Source: Hermatobates lingyangjiaoensis
Taxonomy: Eukaryota; Arthropoda; Insecta; Hemiptera; Hermatobatidae
Direction: 5' to 3'
Length of the DNA: 64,000 bases
Assembly (NCBI GenBank): GCA_026182355.1
Contig: JAPFBL010000049.1
Span: forward strand, 186,001-250,000
Positions 21,955 through 32,624 of the stretch are shown in pieces. A program made the position numbers and the translations under genes. Position 1 is the stretch's first letter. Each line of letters opens with the position of its first letter. The notes beneath the pieces are model-generated. The model saw nothing but the letters and a program-made list of their open reading frames with translations. It did no database searches and was not told where the DNA came from.

Positions 21955-22495
21955 AACCTGGTTGATTGAAGTTTCTAGAATTGTCTAGAAGACTTCTAGA
22001 ATAGTTTCTAGAAGTCTTCATCTGTTTAATTATTCCGCTAATCAAAACTTCATCCAATTTATAAAGTCCTAGGCTATTGTTCATTAATTTCTCATAAAAG
22101 TTCTTTATCAGTGCACTTTCTACAATATTTCTTCTTTCCGAAGAGACAAATATTAATTCATTTACTTCATTCCAGTTAATCACATGATTACTGTTTCTTA
22201 TGTGCATGAACAAGGCACTCTTTTCGTCTTCTCTTCTAATCTAATATTTGTGTTGTTTTATCCTTGTAAGAAGACCTTTTCTCTTCTGTTATTATTATTT
22301 ATATGTTACTATTTATTATTGACAAGTCTGTTAAACAAGTTACCATCATTACTGAACACAACAGAAACGTCCAACTTTTTCATAAATGAAGGCATATCTT
22401 TCAAACAAGGACTGTATGGAATGACAAACAAATTCCTTCTTGTGAACTGTGAACTTGTGAACATTGCTTCCTTAGGCCTTAGATCGTTGCTTCCA
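21955..22495 (-). pseudogene. PLE polyprotein remnant (RT tail plus GIY-YIG endonuclease)
   Basis: The minus-strand frame near 22330-22440 reads LFVIPYSPCLKDMP and then KKLDVSVVFSNDGNLFN, typical of the segment between reverse transcriptase and endonuclease in Penelope-like elements. After a frameshift, 22290-22240 reads LTRIKQHKY, a stop, then IRREDESALFMHIRNSN and HVINWNE. The frame continues with RRNIVESALI and ends FNQPG before a stop at about 21953. The NHxINWNE and ESALI motifs are the hallmark of the C-terminal half of the PLE GIY-YIG domain, which nicks target DNA. The catalytic GIY/YIG tyrosines and the RT core are absent, and at least two stops or frameshifts are present, so the copy is dead. 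Confidence 0.8.
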
Positions 22496-22518
22496 AATTA
22501 GTTTCATTGTGGTACATT

Positions 22519-22524
<6 letters not shown>

Positions 22525-22572
<48 letters not shown>

Positions 22573-22582
22573 TATATATATA
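22525..22582. repeat. (TA)n microsatellite
   Basis: A TA tract of about 55 bp with one AATA interruption, at the upstream edge of the PLE remnant. Confidence 0.95.
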
Positions 22583-22650
22583 GTTACTATGGTTTAGTTT
22601 TAAAAACCCTATAATGGTTAATTCAAATTAACCATTAAAAGAGTATATAT

Positions 22651-22966
22651 GTTAGGTTAGGTTGCAGTGGCAATTCCACAAGGGAACACAGGTCGGCCGA
22701 GCATTGGCCCTTTGTGATACCACACAATGAAGATTGATTCTAGAGTGGGAGTCCTAAATTTTGCCTAACTCAAGCGTATTTAGAGTAGGGATCAGTACCT
22801 GACATCGTACAGGCTCGGGACCGACGGTTTAACGTCCTTCTCCGAGGGACGACGTGTTCAGATTTATTCTGCTCTCGCGTGAATAAATGGAGGTTCAGGT
22901 GCTGATCGATCCCCGGTTCTATCAGTTAAGAGGTGAATACGTTAACCACCAAGCTAACCTGGCCCT
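22651..22966 (-). mobile_element. tRNA-derived SINE, near full length
   Basis: On the minus strand it starts AGGGCCAGGTTAGCTTGGTG (tRNA-like A box region) and has a degenerate B box near 22905. It contains TTTATTCACGCGAGAG, GAGCCTGTACGATGTCAGGT, GTTAGGCAAAATTTAGGA and a 3' end of CCACTGCAACCTAACC. The same order occurs at 24185-24498 and 58821-59095. No protein is encoded; such elements depend on a LINE for movement. The TTAGG-like repeats at its end belong to the SINE and are not telomeric. Confidence 0.8.
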
Positions 22967-24184
22967 AAAGCGTATATAAAGTATTAGTATTTTAATGGCT
23001 TCATATACCAGTTGAAAAACGATACAATAACGTCAAGGCAAATATTAAATTTAATAATATTGAAACTAAAAATGTTTCTTCTAGTGGATTATTATCAATT
23101 TGATTTATTAAATGAAATTGAATGGACCACACTGCCTTTAATAGTAATTATAATTTAAACAGAGGAAACTGTACAGTTCATTCTGTGAATAAAAGATTCA
23201 GATAAACTTTATAATATATAGTCATGATTCACTATCCGCAAATATTGTTAATAATTAATTAATAATTTTAATCATTATTTAAATTGATGTCATGTTTTTA
23301 AAGTGAATTCTGGTTTGAATGATGTAAATTATGCATTTTTTTAAAAATATTTTTAAATATAAATTGAAACCATTGATATACTCGTGTATTATAAACTGTT
23401 GTAATTCTTTTTAAATGAAATTAGTTCTTATTAGTTACTTTTTTTCTTCTAGAAATTTTAATGAAATGAGTGTATACATATACAGGTAATGTGGCTCACC
23501 CATTCCAAAAAAAATGGGTGTTAAAAGTCTTTGCTGAAATCAAGTTGAGAAAGGCTAAATGTAAGACTGTCTTTACTTAGTAAGATAAACTTGGCAGTGC
23601 TAACTCTATTCGGTTAGTTTATCAAGTCTTAATTGTTTAATTGCCCTTTTACTTGAAGTAAAAAGAATCTATCCAATATATTTTAAAGTTTCACTTGGAC
23701 AAGTATTTCACTGAGAAACTAGTTGACTGTTAGCTGTTTAGATTAGTCAAAATAAAATATGAATGTGGCTTTTACTAGTCTCTTGAGCACAAAGTAACAA
23801 TAGGTGAATTTTTTGAAACGTTCTAGACCAATCATATCGGTTGGGAATTTTAGGGTCATTTGTCTGCTAAAAAGGACACAACAATTTACAAATAGATTTT
23901 TCTCTGACATAAAAAATATAACTTCTTAATTTCTATGTTAAATCTATGTAAAAAACATATTTTCATAGGTTTTGCAATATTTAACCTGAATAATTCAATC
24001 TTCAAAGTAGGGGAAATATTGAGCTAAGCAACTCTTAGTAATGCGGCGGGTAATGCGGCTCACTCATAACTGTACACTATGGGTGCACTATCACCAACTA
24101 TCGCACTTTCACTCCTTGACTAACAAAATAAGGCATAACGACTATATTGGTACAAAAATACAATATATCAATCTATAGAATAGG
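22967..24184. other. AT-rich stretch without recognised features
   Basis: No coding region or repeat was recognised. A near-duplicate phrase, GTAATGCGGCTCAC / GTAATGTGGCTCACCCAT, occurs near 23487 and 24050. Confidence 0.45.
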
Positions 24185-24498
24185 TACCAAAGTAGCTCAG
24201 TGACTTATGTACTCGCTCTCTGAACTAGCAGACCCACCCTGCCCCTCTATTTATTCACGTGGATGGTGAAACATTTTCAGCACGTCGTCTATCGGAAAGG
24301 GCGTTTAACCATTGTTCTTGAGTCTGTACGATGTCAAGTACTCGTTAAAGATCCCTTTGCCAAATACACTAGAGTTAGGGAAAATTTAGGGCTCCTAATG
24401 TATAATGTTCATTTTGTGATATCACAATGGTCCTATCTATGGCCTTTGTGTGTTCCCCCGTGGAACAGCCACTGCAACCTAACCAAACTTAACACATA
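24185..24498 (+). mobile_element. tRNA-derived SINE, decayed 5' end
   Basis: This is the forward copy of the SINE family: TTTATTCACGTGGATGGTGA, GAGTCTGTACGATGTCAAGT, ACTCGTTAAAGATCCCT, GAGTTAGGGAAAATTTAGG, and the end GCCACTGCAACCTAACC. The tRNA-like head is heavily mutated, with the A box reduced to AGTAGCTCAGTGACTTA. An open frame across it is incidental. Confidence 0.75.
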
Positions 24499-26040
24499 GA
24501 GTACCATAGAATTCATGCATTCAGATTCAGAAAAACTTATTCGAACTTTGATCAACATTTGTTGACTTGTAAACATAATTTAATAGACTCATTTTATTAA
24601 ACATTCTGAAACAACAAAAATACAGAAATGTAAAAAAAAACACTTATTACTCTTTTAAAGTTTATTTTCTGTGGATCCTGGTCATTTTTGTGCCAAATAT
24701 TTTTACGTATTGTCTGCCAGTATATTTATCTGGTGTATATATCATTTGATGTATTTTTGTTTTATACTCTTTCGTGGCTCTCGCAGTCTGGGAAATTGTA
24801 AGTTTGCAGGGTATAAACAGTGTATTAATAAATTCAGGAAAGATGGAGGGTTCATTTCCATTGTTAGAGAAAATATCTTGTTTGATAGGTATTTCAGCCC
24901 ATGATTCATTATCTACGATTAGTCCTCATTGAAGATACACTAAGTGCACAACCGGTTGAACGTTTACAACAACGATTCATGAGATGTGACAGATTTGTAC
25001 AATAATATGATGCTTACTAACCTCTGTATTCTAATAATATGCAGGCCAATATAATTTTATTGAATGATTTCTTCTATGTCTTTAAAACTGTAACCAGAAT
25101 ATTTTAATGATATTAATGTTAATATGAAATATTAAAATAAATATATTTGAAATCTCCTCATAGTGAGTGTTGATCATAAACAGTTAAAAAGTGTTCATAC
25201 GAATAGTATTTAAAGGTACCTAGAAATCTTGTATGAAAAGAAAAAATCCTGTCTCGTATCACTAATTTAAAGGATAAAATATTAAGATGATCCACAGAAT
25301 TCCACATCTATTATAAATAATGAAGACTGCATCTAGTGATACTATGGAGCTGTACGCAGTATTTTAAATGAAAAGATTTTTTAATATTGTCATTTAATAA
25401 AAGTAAATAAGTTATGCAACATGTTTTGAATTCCATTCTTCAAACGTAAGCCACATTTTTGGTTATGACAATACAATTTTAATATATATAGAAAAAACTT
25501 GAAAAAATTATATATAAAAAATAATCTATATTCAAATATTTAAACCTGTGATACATACAATTTGAGTAATAATCACTTAGTTATTCTAGGTTCTAAGAAG
25601 TTTCATTAAATGATAATTTCTTATAAATAAATGATAATTACTAAATATCAAATGGCAAACAAATTTGCTTCCTAGTAATTGAAACAAATTTCGGTTGTTT
25701 TTATGCTTATATACGTAGTTAAATTTCAGTTTGCTAAAATGCTTTTTATTATAAACATTACAGGTGCCTTAGTAATCTGAATGTTCCTAATTATATTCTG
25801 ATACAAAAAAATTCTTATTTCAGTAAGTTGTTCATTGTTTTATATTAATTATGCGTGTAGCATTTCACACACTGTAATAATATGATATAACCGGCGCTAT
25901 ATATGTCAAATAACGTATACTTTAAATTTGGCAAAGAATTCTCCTATAATAAATTAAAATAAATTGGGAAGTTTTAGAATTAGAACTCCAAACCACAGTA
26001 AGAATATAATCAATTTTTACAAATATAACTAAGATAATTC
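24499..26040. other. AT-rich stretch without recognised features
   Basis: The 77-codon open frame at 24671-24904 has no recognised domain. No transposon ends were found. Confidence 0.45.
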
Positions 26041-26400
26041 AACCAAAAAAAGGTCATAGTCAGAGTCTCACTCACTGAAACAAGTGATGTTTGGTATTCA
26101 CCATATCTGGTGAGGACTGCCAAGGGAGGGGGCGGGACAGCTATTTTAGTCGGCGAGAAGTGTAGACAAGTCAGCTTTCAATGGAGTCAAAATAGTCCAG
26201 GTTTTCCTGAAATCCTTTCTTTACCCTTACTTATATGTACCTCATCCTTGCACTCTTCACCCTTTAAAATATCTCTTTTCCTTCCGTCCTCTCAGTTCCA
26301 TACCAGATGTCTTACATCACTTGTTTTAGTGAGACTCTAAATATGTCCATTTGTTTTGGTTGAATAATCTACCTAGTCTATAGGATTCACTGTGATCTGT
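26041..26400 (+). mobile_element. PLE terminal fragment, type A, decayed
   Basis: It matches the upstream part of the 16620-16878 copy (CACCCTTTAAAATATCTCTT, then TACCAGATGTCTTACATCAC). The hammerhead-like region at about 26330-26375 is broken: CTGACGA has become CTAAATA and GAAA has become GAATAA. Confidence 0.5.
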
Positions 26401-26721
26401 GTATATTTTATGGCAGCAGTTACATTACGCTCCACTTCGCTAAAGTGTATTTAATTAACCTACCTGCTACGTTGTTACCATTAAAAGTAACTGTATAGCA
26501 GTCATGATGTCCAGCTAACCTAAGAAAGGAGTCCAATTCATGAAATCGTAAATAAATTTAAATGAATCGGAAATGAAATTGTCAATATGCATTTGACATT
26601 AAACGGGTTTCTATTACATCATAGGAGAACGTATTTTAGCCCAAAAAGTCGGTCCAATTATTCAAGTCATGGTAAAACAAATTCATTTGATATTAAATGT
26701 TTTTCTCTTACAGCATTGAGC

Positions 26722-27790
26722 ATGTTTTTCTACTTTACTATAAGTAAAGTATAGTCATCGTTAAAAAATTCAATCTCGATATTTTGACGAAATTTGACGT
26801 CCCAGAAGTCCTTTTATGAAGTCTTAAAATCTTTGATTGATCAAATTTATATTTTACACAAAAATATAGTGTATTTACACAGACCGCATAGTGTTTATGC
26901 GTTTTATGTAAAAATTACATAATAGTCAGATATTACTATTTTACATAACAGTAAAATTAAGTGTCTTAATTTTATCCACCAACTTAAAAGAGCCTTATTG
27001 TTTGGTAGCAATAATAGATGATAGAAAAGTCACTTTTTTGCCAAAAACCTGTTTTTAGACTACATTTTTTTTTTTCATAAATTACAAATTCTATAGTCTT
27101 GAAATTTGGAAATTCTCTTTGAAGCTACAAAGGCAAAAAAATAAAAATATCCCCAATTTTTTAAAAAATGGTATTTACCTTTCTATTTAATAAAATGTAA
27201 ATTTATATTTATATTTTGACTTATAATTCAATCTTAAATATTGTGAGAGGGATACAAGCCACACAGTTTCACGGATCAAAATGGAAATACACCGAAAAAT
27301 AGAACATTATGTGGAGAATGAGACGAAATATTTTTTTTTTCAAAATTACATTCACCAGAAGGTTACACAGAAGGTTACAGTACAATTTCTGTATTCCAAA
27401 AATGTTTTTTGACGCTAAACGGCTTATTAAAATACCATGAAATTTTACTCAAAAATGGTAACAAATTAATAATTAATAAAAAAAAAAGCATGCAAATTTA
27501 ATCACGGCAAGAACAATAACGCTATAAAAACTTATTGTTTATCCTCAACTAACGGATCACCTGCTATGCTAGTCGAATTTATTAATATTTTTTTACATGG
27601 GATTTAACAATTTTTTGAGTGAATCTACTGAAATAAAATTGATGTTTAGAAAATAATGGAAATATTGAATAATTTATTGGCATATATGAGATATAAGAGA
27701 AATAATAGTTTGAAATGTAAAAAATCACCGCTAATGAACATAAGTTTCTGTTACTTTCCAAGGTATGATGGATTTGTCTCACAAAATCAT
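26722..27790 (-). repeat. Family R dispersed repeat, copy 2
   Basis: It runs on the minus strand from GAGACAAATCCATCATACC (27790) to the palindromic end TTTACTATAAGTAAAGTA near 26735. It lacks a CA tract. It matches 62340-63095 at the start and 5200-5800 in the middle (AAACATCAATTTTATTTCAG, CAGGTGATCCG). Open frames in it are short and not conserved. Confidence 0.55.
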
Positions 27791-28202
27791 CTAATCAATC
27801 TATATATTGCACTCTTGAACAAAACTTAATATCAGTTGTAAATTATTTTGTGTTTATGAATCATAGTATGTTTTAGTAACATTGAAGTGTGAGGAATGGA
27901 CTGTTTCCTGAAGAAAGAGTTATGTTTGTTAACAAATATCCAGTTTTTTCACTACCCTAGTCTAATAGTTCATATCTATTAATTTCAAAAATTAGAAGCA
28001 TCCAAAAATTTTAATAGTTTTGAATTATACAATAGTCGGCTTTGACTTTGATTTGAATATGAAAAACTGGCTAATTACTAATATTTCTTTCTCAATATAC
28101 ATTTAGAGCAACTTTATAACGGAGTACAGTACGTAGAAAAAAGATAACACTCACTCAGAGTAAATTGGTCAAAAGGGAAGGAAAAGTGATTTTTAGTAAA
28201 TA
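27791..28202. other. AT-rich spacer, nothing recognised
   Basis: No clear feature. TTCCTGAAGAAAGAG near 27908 is a weak hint of a PLE end but lacks GAAA. Confidence 0.35.
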
Positions 28203-29420
28203 CCAGCTGACCCTGTGAACTTCGTAACGCCACCTGTTAGTGAATGTCGTGTTAGCTTTAGCTTTTTTGATATATATGTCATGTACATTTATACTTAAAC
28301 AAATTTATATTTTACTTAAGTAAAAGATTGCCTAAAATATCTGCAAAAGATAAATCGCAGATTCCATGATATATTAAACTAATAGAATATTGATGATGAA
28401 CTTTATCTTAACCTATTAATTACTTGTCGATGTAAAAAATATTTTGCCAATATATTTTTTATTGTCGTACTTGTAAATATTTAACAGTTTTTGTTTTCCG
28501 ATCTGGTGCAAGAACAAATAAATTTGATGGTTTTCCAACTCGTGAACACCCAGCGTACAGCTAGCTGTCCATGTGAGAAGCATGGATTTATCAAATTTAA
28601 TCCACATACTTGCAATGATTGTCTCTGTGGTTTGTTAATGGTCATTGCAAAGGCTAGTGGCACAGGGAACCGTAGAAATTTGAATTCAATTGACTATCCG
28701 TTGTCATAGGAACGAGTGGTAGTAGTACATGTCCCCTTGGTGTTTTCCATTTAAAATGGTTGCCTCAATTATGTTATTCATTAATGTTTTTGCTGATAGT
28801 CTAGTCCCATTGCATGGACGTGGTGGGTTTATATTTCGTAGAAGGATGATGAAGGAACCAATTTTCAAAAATAAAATATGCGGTGGCATTCCTGTTAGTT
28901 CCAATCAATTTAAAAATTCTATTGGATAATTAAATGATTCACCGTGATTGACAACAGTATCTATGGAATATATGTTGTTTCCTCACCAGGTATTTCATTT
29001 TGAATTATGCAGTTTATTGAATTCACATCAATGTTTCTGGCTGCCAATATAGCACACTCACTAACCCATTGATTATTTTTATAATTCTGCGATAAATTTG
29101 GAACAACTTAGGCAATAAATTCATCAGTAGATTTTGCAATGTGACAAAAGTTTTCTGGTAATTTAATACTGTGTGTGGATTTGTCCATTTCCATTTTACG
29201 ATTCCCAATATCTAAAAATTGTTTTGCAAATCGTTCAGAATATTCACCTTGTTGTAATTGAACATGTATATTGGTCTTTAAATATATTTCTCCACATATC
29301 GCCATAACACTGATGATTTGAGACATGCATCTGTAGGTGTTGAACGTGGTATAACTGGTAGAGTTTGTCGAAAATCACCAGCTAGCAAAATGAGTGCACC
29401 ACCTAAGAGCTACTTTGATT
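28203..29420 (-). mobile_element. Helitron remnant: helicase tail and 3' terminus
   Basis: On the minus strand a decayed Pif1-type helicase (29420-28485) is followed by non-coding sequence ending GGCGTTACGAAGTTCAC, then AGGGTCAGCTGG at 28203, with T next. CTRR-T is the expected Helitron 3' end (here CTGG) and the element carries no inverted repeats. The 5' TC end and the Rep nuclease were not found. Confidence 0.75.
28485..29420 (-). pseudogene. Helitron Pif1-like helicase remnant
   Basis: Minus-strand fragments in order: GGALILLAGDFRQTLPV at about 29390-29340, a helicase core motif; AKQFLDIGNRKME at about 29220; ELTGMPPH...IGSFIILLRNINPP and RPCNGTRLSAKTLMNN at 28904-28760; PLAFAMTINKPQRQSLQ and VCGLNLINPCFSHGQL at 28660-28560; and KTIKFICS near 28510. 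These are the C-terminal motifs of the RepHel helicase that unwinds DNA during rolling-circle transposition. Frameshifts separate the blocks, and the Walker A motif and Rep domain are absent. The copy is dead. Confidence 0.85.
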
Positions 29421-29479
29421 CTAACATATCATCTTAACTCATTAGAACATTTCAAAGTTTTTTAAATAAACCGCTAAAT

Positions 29480-29770
29480 AGCCATTTTATTTCACTTATT
29501 AACTGTCCAAGTCAATGAAAACAATGTAACTAAATGCAAACAAATCCGACCAGTAGGGCAGGTGATTCATTATTCCAAAACAAAATTTCTGTTTTTATAA
29601 TTTGTTCGGGAGCATCTGCAACTACAACTCTGATTTAAAAAAAAAATTACATGAACCTTCCCGGGGATATACCTAATAATATCCTACATTTTCACGGCAA
29701 TTGGATGAATCGTTTTTGAATCTATCGAGTACAGACAGACACACATTAATTTTTATGTAAATAGACTAGG
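29480..29770 (+). repeat. Dispersed repeat fragment, possibly Helitron-related
   Basis: TATCCTACATTTTCACGGCA, then ATTGGATGAATCGTTTTTGA and ACAGACAGACACACATT form a phrase often found in the non-coding ends of insect Helitrons; it ends AATAGACTAG. The part at 29480-29575 (AATGCAAACAAATCCGACCA, GGCAGGTGATTC) resembles family R near 5260-5300. The assignment is tentative. Confidence 0.4.
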
Positions 29771-30019
29771 ACGCCATAACATTCCCGGCATAACAATTCT
29801 ATAAAAGGCTAAAAATGTAAAGCATTATTCAAAATCTAAAACATTCTTTGAAGAAAGATAAATGTAATTATTCTACTCTTTAATTTAAAACGATACTCCT
29901 TTCGATCCTAAAACGACATTTTTTCCACATATTTCTGACATTTTCCAGGCAAAATAGGAATATTTTCAAGTTTTAAATGGGAAAATTTGTCTTAAATATT
30001 CACTGTAGAAGGAGGTCAG

Positions 30020-30365
30020 GCGAACTATGTAAGAGATCCACTGGCTACTGGAACAAAAGTCATGTTCTCCTGTAAGAGATTATTTCGTAATACGAAATCT
30101 ATCTTTTCGCTTTTCAAAAATGTTATTACTGCTGTAGTTTTGCTAATGATATTATATGCATCAGTGGTGTTATATACAAAATAAGCATATATATTGATAA
30201 GTGAATGAATCACTATCTGTACTACCTCCAGGAATAAACGATTAATAGACATCTCCAATTTAGACATTTATATGATACCTAAATGCAACATTATATATTA
30301 TATACCCAAGAAGTATGATATGTTGACTTATAGTAAAGTTGAGTGTAGGCCACTCCAGATTTTCA
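30020..30365. repeat. Dispersed repeat shared with 39420-39900
   Basis: Shared landmarks are TTTCGCTTTTCAAAAA, ACTGCTGTAGTT, CATATATATTGATAAG, ACATTTATATGATACC, ACATTATATATTATATACCC, AAGAAG and AGTTGAGTGTAGG. The matching region at 39420-39900 is next to a family R end, so this may be part of family R or a neighbour carried with it. Confidence 0.5.
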
Positions 30366-31620
30366 GGCGCCCTATAGAGATTTGTCTATATAAGAGGCGG
30401 GGTATTTTCAACTTGAATCATAAACTACACACAACTTAATTAACTGGATTATAGTAGTGTTAGGAGAGAATAACAAACTAGTTCTTCCTGCAAAAACTCA
30501 AGGGATTAGTTACTGGTACGTTAGTAACTACGGACTTTACAGTAAAACTAATCAATCTATATCTTCCTCAATATTAACACTCGTTAATTTACTAATTAAA
30601 GTATATTATTTGTAATATGACTGTTTGAAATTGTACCAACTAGTGGATTGAAAATCTGAACTATTCATTTGGATAAGGTATATGAAGCCGAAGCTACCCA
30701 ATGTGCAGCTAGTCATACGGAAAAGTTTTTTTATGCATCTTGATCTACCTGTTCATATATGCAATGAGGGGGATTTAGATACGAAATTATTAATTAATTC
30801 TGGACGATTATTGAAAAAAAGTGTTTAACGTTTTATTAAGAGAACTGTTAATCCTTTCTAAAGGATTGCAAATTAACTTAGAATAAATATTTTTATCACA
30901 AAATATAGTTTCGGCTTATTTTAAGTAGTCTTTTTTGTTTACGATAACAGCTACTTTTGATTTATTAGCCTTAGTATTTTTTATGGTGTTATCTTTTTTA
31001 GGTTTAGAATAATAGTCGATAAAACATTTAGGTACCGTATCAACTTTGTTTTTTTCCACAAGTCCTTAAACAATTACTTTTAAAATGTTTAAGCTATTGT
31101 AATCTATATTTTTCAATTTCTTTGAATAACAAAATCCTTCAGTCACCTGAATTATAAACATAATTTATATTACTATCTTTAGGTACAAAACTTTAACTCA
31201 TATCCTAATGCTGCTACTGTCTTAATATTAAATATTTTATGTGATAAATTAAAAACTGTCTTTTCATTGGTATTTACGTCCAAGTACTTCAAACGAAATA
31301 TACCATATATTACCAATTGAAAGAAACATGATAAGAAGCACCATGGCACAAAATAATCAGTCTTGTTCAACTAAACATGCCTATCAGAAGGTATATTGTC
31401 AAAGTACTAATATGTATCTGACTTGATAAATGTATGGCCTGTGGGATAGAATGAAAATATTTTTGTGATAGACCATTTTATTCAATTTGAAACTAATCTT
31501 TCAAAGCCAACGTCACTGTTTTAATTACAATCTGTTTAAATACCCACAATGCAAATGGCATACTTAATGAACATCTTTACATAAGTCAAAAGATAGATAA
31601 CTAGAAGATAGATATGATAA
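30366..31620. other. AT-rich stretch without recognised features
   Basis: The 63-codon minus-strand open frame at 31179-31370 has no recognised domain. No transposon ends were seen. Confidence 0.45.
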
Positions 31621-31785
31621 AATGATAGACCAGTGTCAGACTTATTTTAATTTAAGAGAGACCCTGATGAAGACCAGTTGGTTTTGGCTGAAAGATCATC
31701 CAATTTCTGATTTTTTTTTGCGGTTAAAGAATACTAATTTTTGTCTCATAAGTTTACTGTAAAGTGTCATTGTGTATATATTGAT
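31621..31785 (+). mobile_element. PLE terminal fragment, type A variant
   Basis: GACCCTGATGAAGACC at 31660, a compensated stem II (CCA/TGG instead of CCG/CGG), GAAA at 31690-31693 and GATC, then TTTTTGCGGTTAAAGAATAC in place of the usual tail. The base after GATC is A, so the UH step is lost. Confidence 0.5.
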
Positions 31786-31789
31786 AAAA

Positions 31790-31937
31790 GTATCGATCGC
31801 GGAATAGAAACAAAACTCAAAACTAAAGTTTATCGGGACTTGGTCAGTTCTTCAGGTTCAAATTAAACTCTCATTGCCAACGTTTCGGCCTTTATTTAAA
31901 ACCTTTTCCATAGGCAGAAATCTTCAATTTTGAACTG
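31790..31937 (-). mobile_element. PLE terminal fragment, minus strand
   Basis: On the minus strand, CTGCCTATGGAAAAGGTT is followed by a loop and AAAGGCCGAAACGTTGGC near 31880-31920. GAAA, an ACGT palindrome, UU and a GCC/GGC stem I are recognisable, but the CTGANGA box has decayed. A second minus-strand CCTGAAGAACTGACC lies at about 31840-31855. Confidence 0.4.

Positions 31938-31989
<52 letters not shown>
31938..31989. repeat. (TA)n microsatellite
   Basis: About 25 TA units, preceded by CAATTTTGAACTGT, the same junction as at 21660. Confidence 0.95.
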
Positions 31990-31991
<2 letters not shown>

Positions 31992-32130
31992 CCAAAACAC
32001 AAACCAATTCAGTTGAGCTTTTGATTCTGACGAAGACCACTCGTTAAGATTGAAATATCTTAGTCTTTTTTTCCCCATTTCATATTGTGGTTTGATCATT
32101 GATTGTTATTGCACGTGTTTATGTTAATCT
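31990..32130 (+). mobile_element. PLE terminal fragment, type A
   Basis: It lies between two TA tracts and contains TCAGTTGAGCTTTTGATTCTG, the hammerhead-like motif and CATATTGTGGTTTGATCATTG. It ends GTTTATGTTAATCTTA at (TA)n, as in other type A copies. Confidence 0.6.
32023..32065 (+). ncRNA. Hammerhead-like motif, type A, decayed
   Basis: GATT/AGTC weak stem I, CTGACGA at 32027-32033, stem II arms mutated (GACCA against AGATT), GAAA at 32052-32055, TATC, TT. Confidence 0.3.
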
Positions 32131-32205
32131 TATATATATATATATATATAAATTAATAATCAACAATAACTTTTGATACAATATATGCATTAAAAGACAC
32201 AATAA

Positions 32206-32622
32206 ACAAATATACATTAATTAAAATGCTTTAAGGCCTTCGTTATAACATCATCAGAGAGTTAAATGAACCAAACAAAAAATATAATAACAAGTTAACC
32301 TGTTTGATTGAAGTCTTCAGGATTATTGGCATCCCTGTCTGAATTTAATGTTCCTGAAATTGAAGGAGTCTGGATCTGCTTACTTATTTCTTTTATCAAT
32401 ACTTCATAAAATTTTATCAATTTATATTGATAAAAGAAATAAGTAAGCAGATCAAGACTTCTTCAATCACTTCAATCAAGAATTCTTCAGGGTGCCAGCA
32501 ATCCTGAAGACTTCAATCAACCAGGTTAACTTGTTATTATATTTTTTGTTTGGTTCATTTAGCTCTGTGATGATGTTGTAACAAAAGGCCTTAGAGCATT
32601 GTAATTAATATATATTTGTTTA
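32206..32622. mobile_element. Large inverted pair of PLE type C ends (about 417 bp palindrome)
   Basis: The sequence around AAACAAATATACATTAATTA at 32206 pairs with that ending TTTGTTTA at 32622. The arms include AGGCCTT...ATCATCAGAGAG against CTCTGTGATGATG...AAGGCCTT, and AAGTTAACCTGTTTGATTGA against TCAATCAACCAGGTTAACTT. Near the centre, GATCTGCTTACTTATTTC at 32373 pairs with its inverse ending 32453. The arms match the end of the PLE frame and terminal repeat at 21890-21960. It is two PLE 3' ends joined tail to tail. Confidence 0.75.
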
Positions 32623-32624
32623 CT

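Larger units (their letters stand above)
21690..22520 (-). mobile_element. PLE 3' portion: end of RT, GIY-YIG and terminal repeat
   Basis: Read on the minus strand from 22520 down, a decayed reverse-transcriptase C-terminal region is followed by a GIY-YIG nuclease tail and then non-coding sequence with two hammerhead-like motifs in the same orientation (21889-21924 and 21725-21760). A TA tract at 21661-21680 ends it, and a larger TA tract (22525-22582) bounds the other side. This order is the known 3' layout of Penelope-like retroelements. Confidence 0.8.

Noticed and set aside
22184..22501. Plus-strand open frame of 105 codons
   Set aside because: It is the complement of the PLE RT/GIY-YIG remnant, whose motifs are readable only on the minus strand.
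22651..22665. Insect telomeric TTAGG repeats
   Set aside because: Only two tandem units, and they are the conserved 3' end of the SINE, also present at 14850 and in inverse form at 24480.
27900..27945. Possible hammerhead-like box CTGAAGAAAGAG
   Set aside because: No GAAA box at the right distance and no pairing stems.
28491..28929. Plus-strand open frames at 28491-28709 and 28729-28929
   Set aside because: They are complements of the Helitron helicase motifs on the minus strand.
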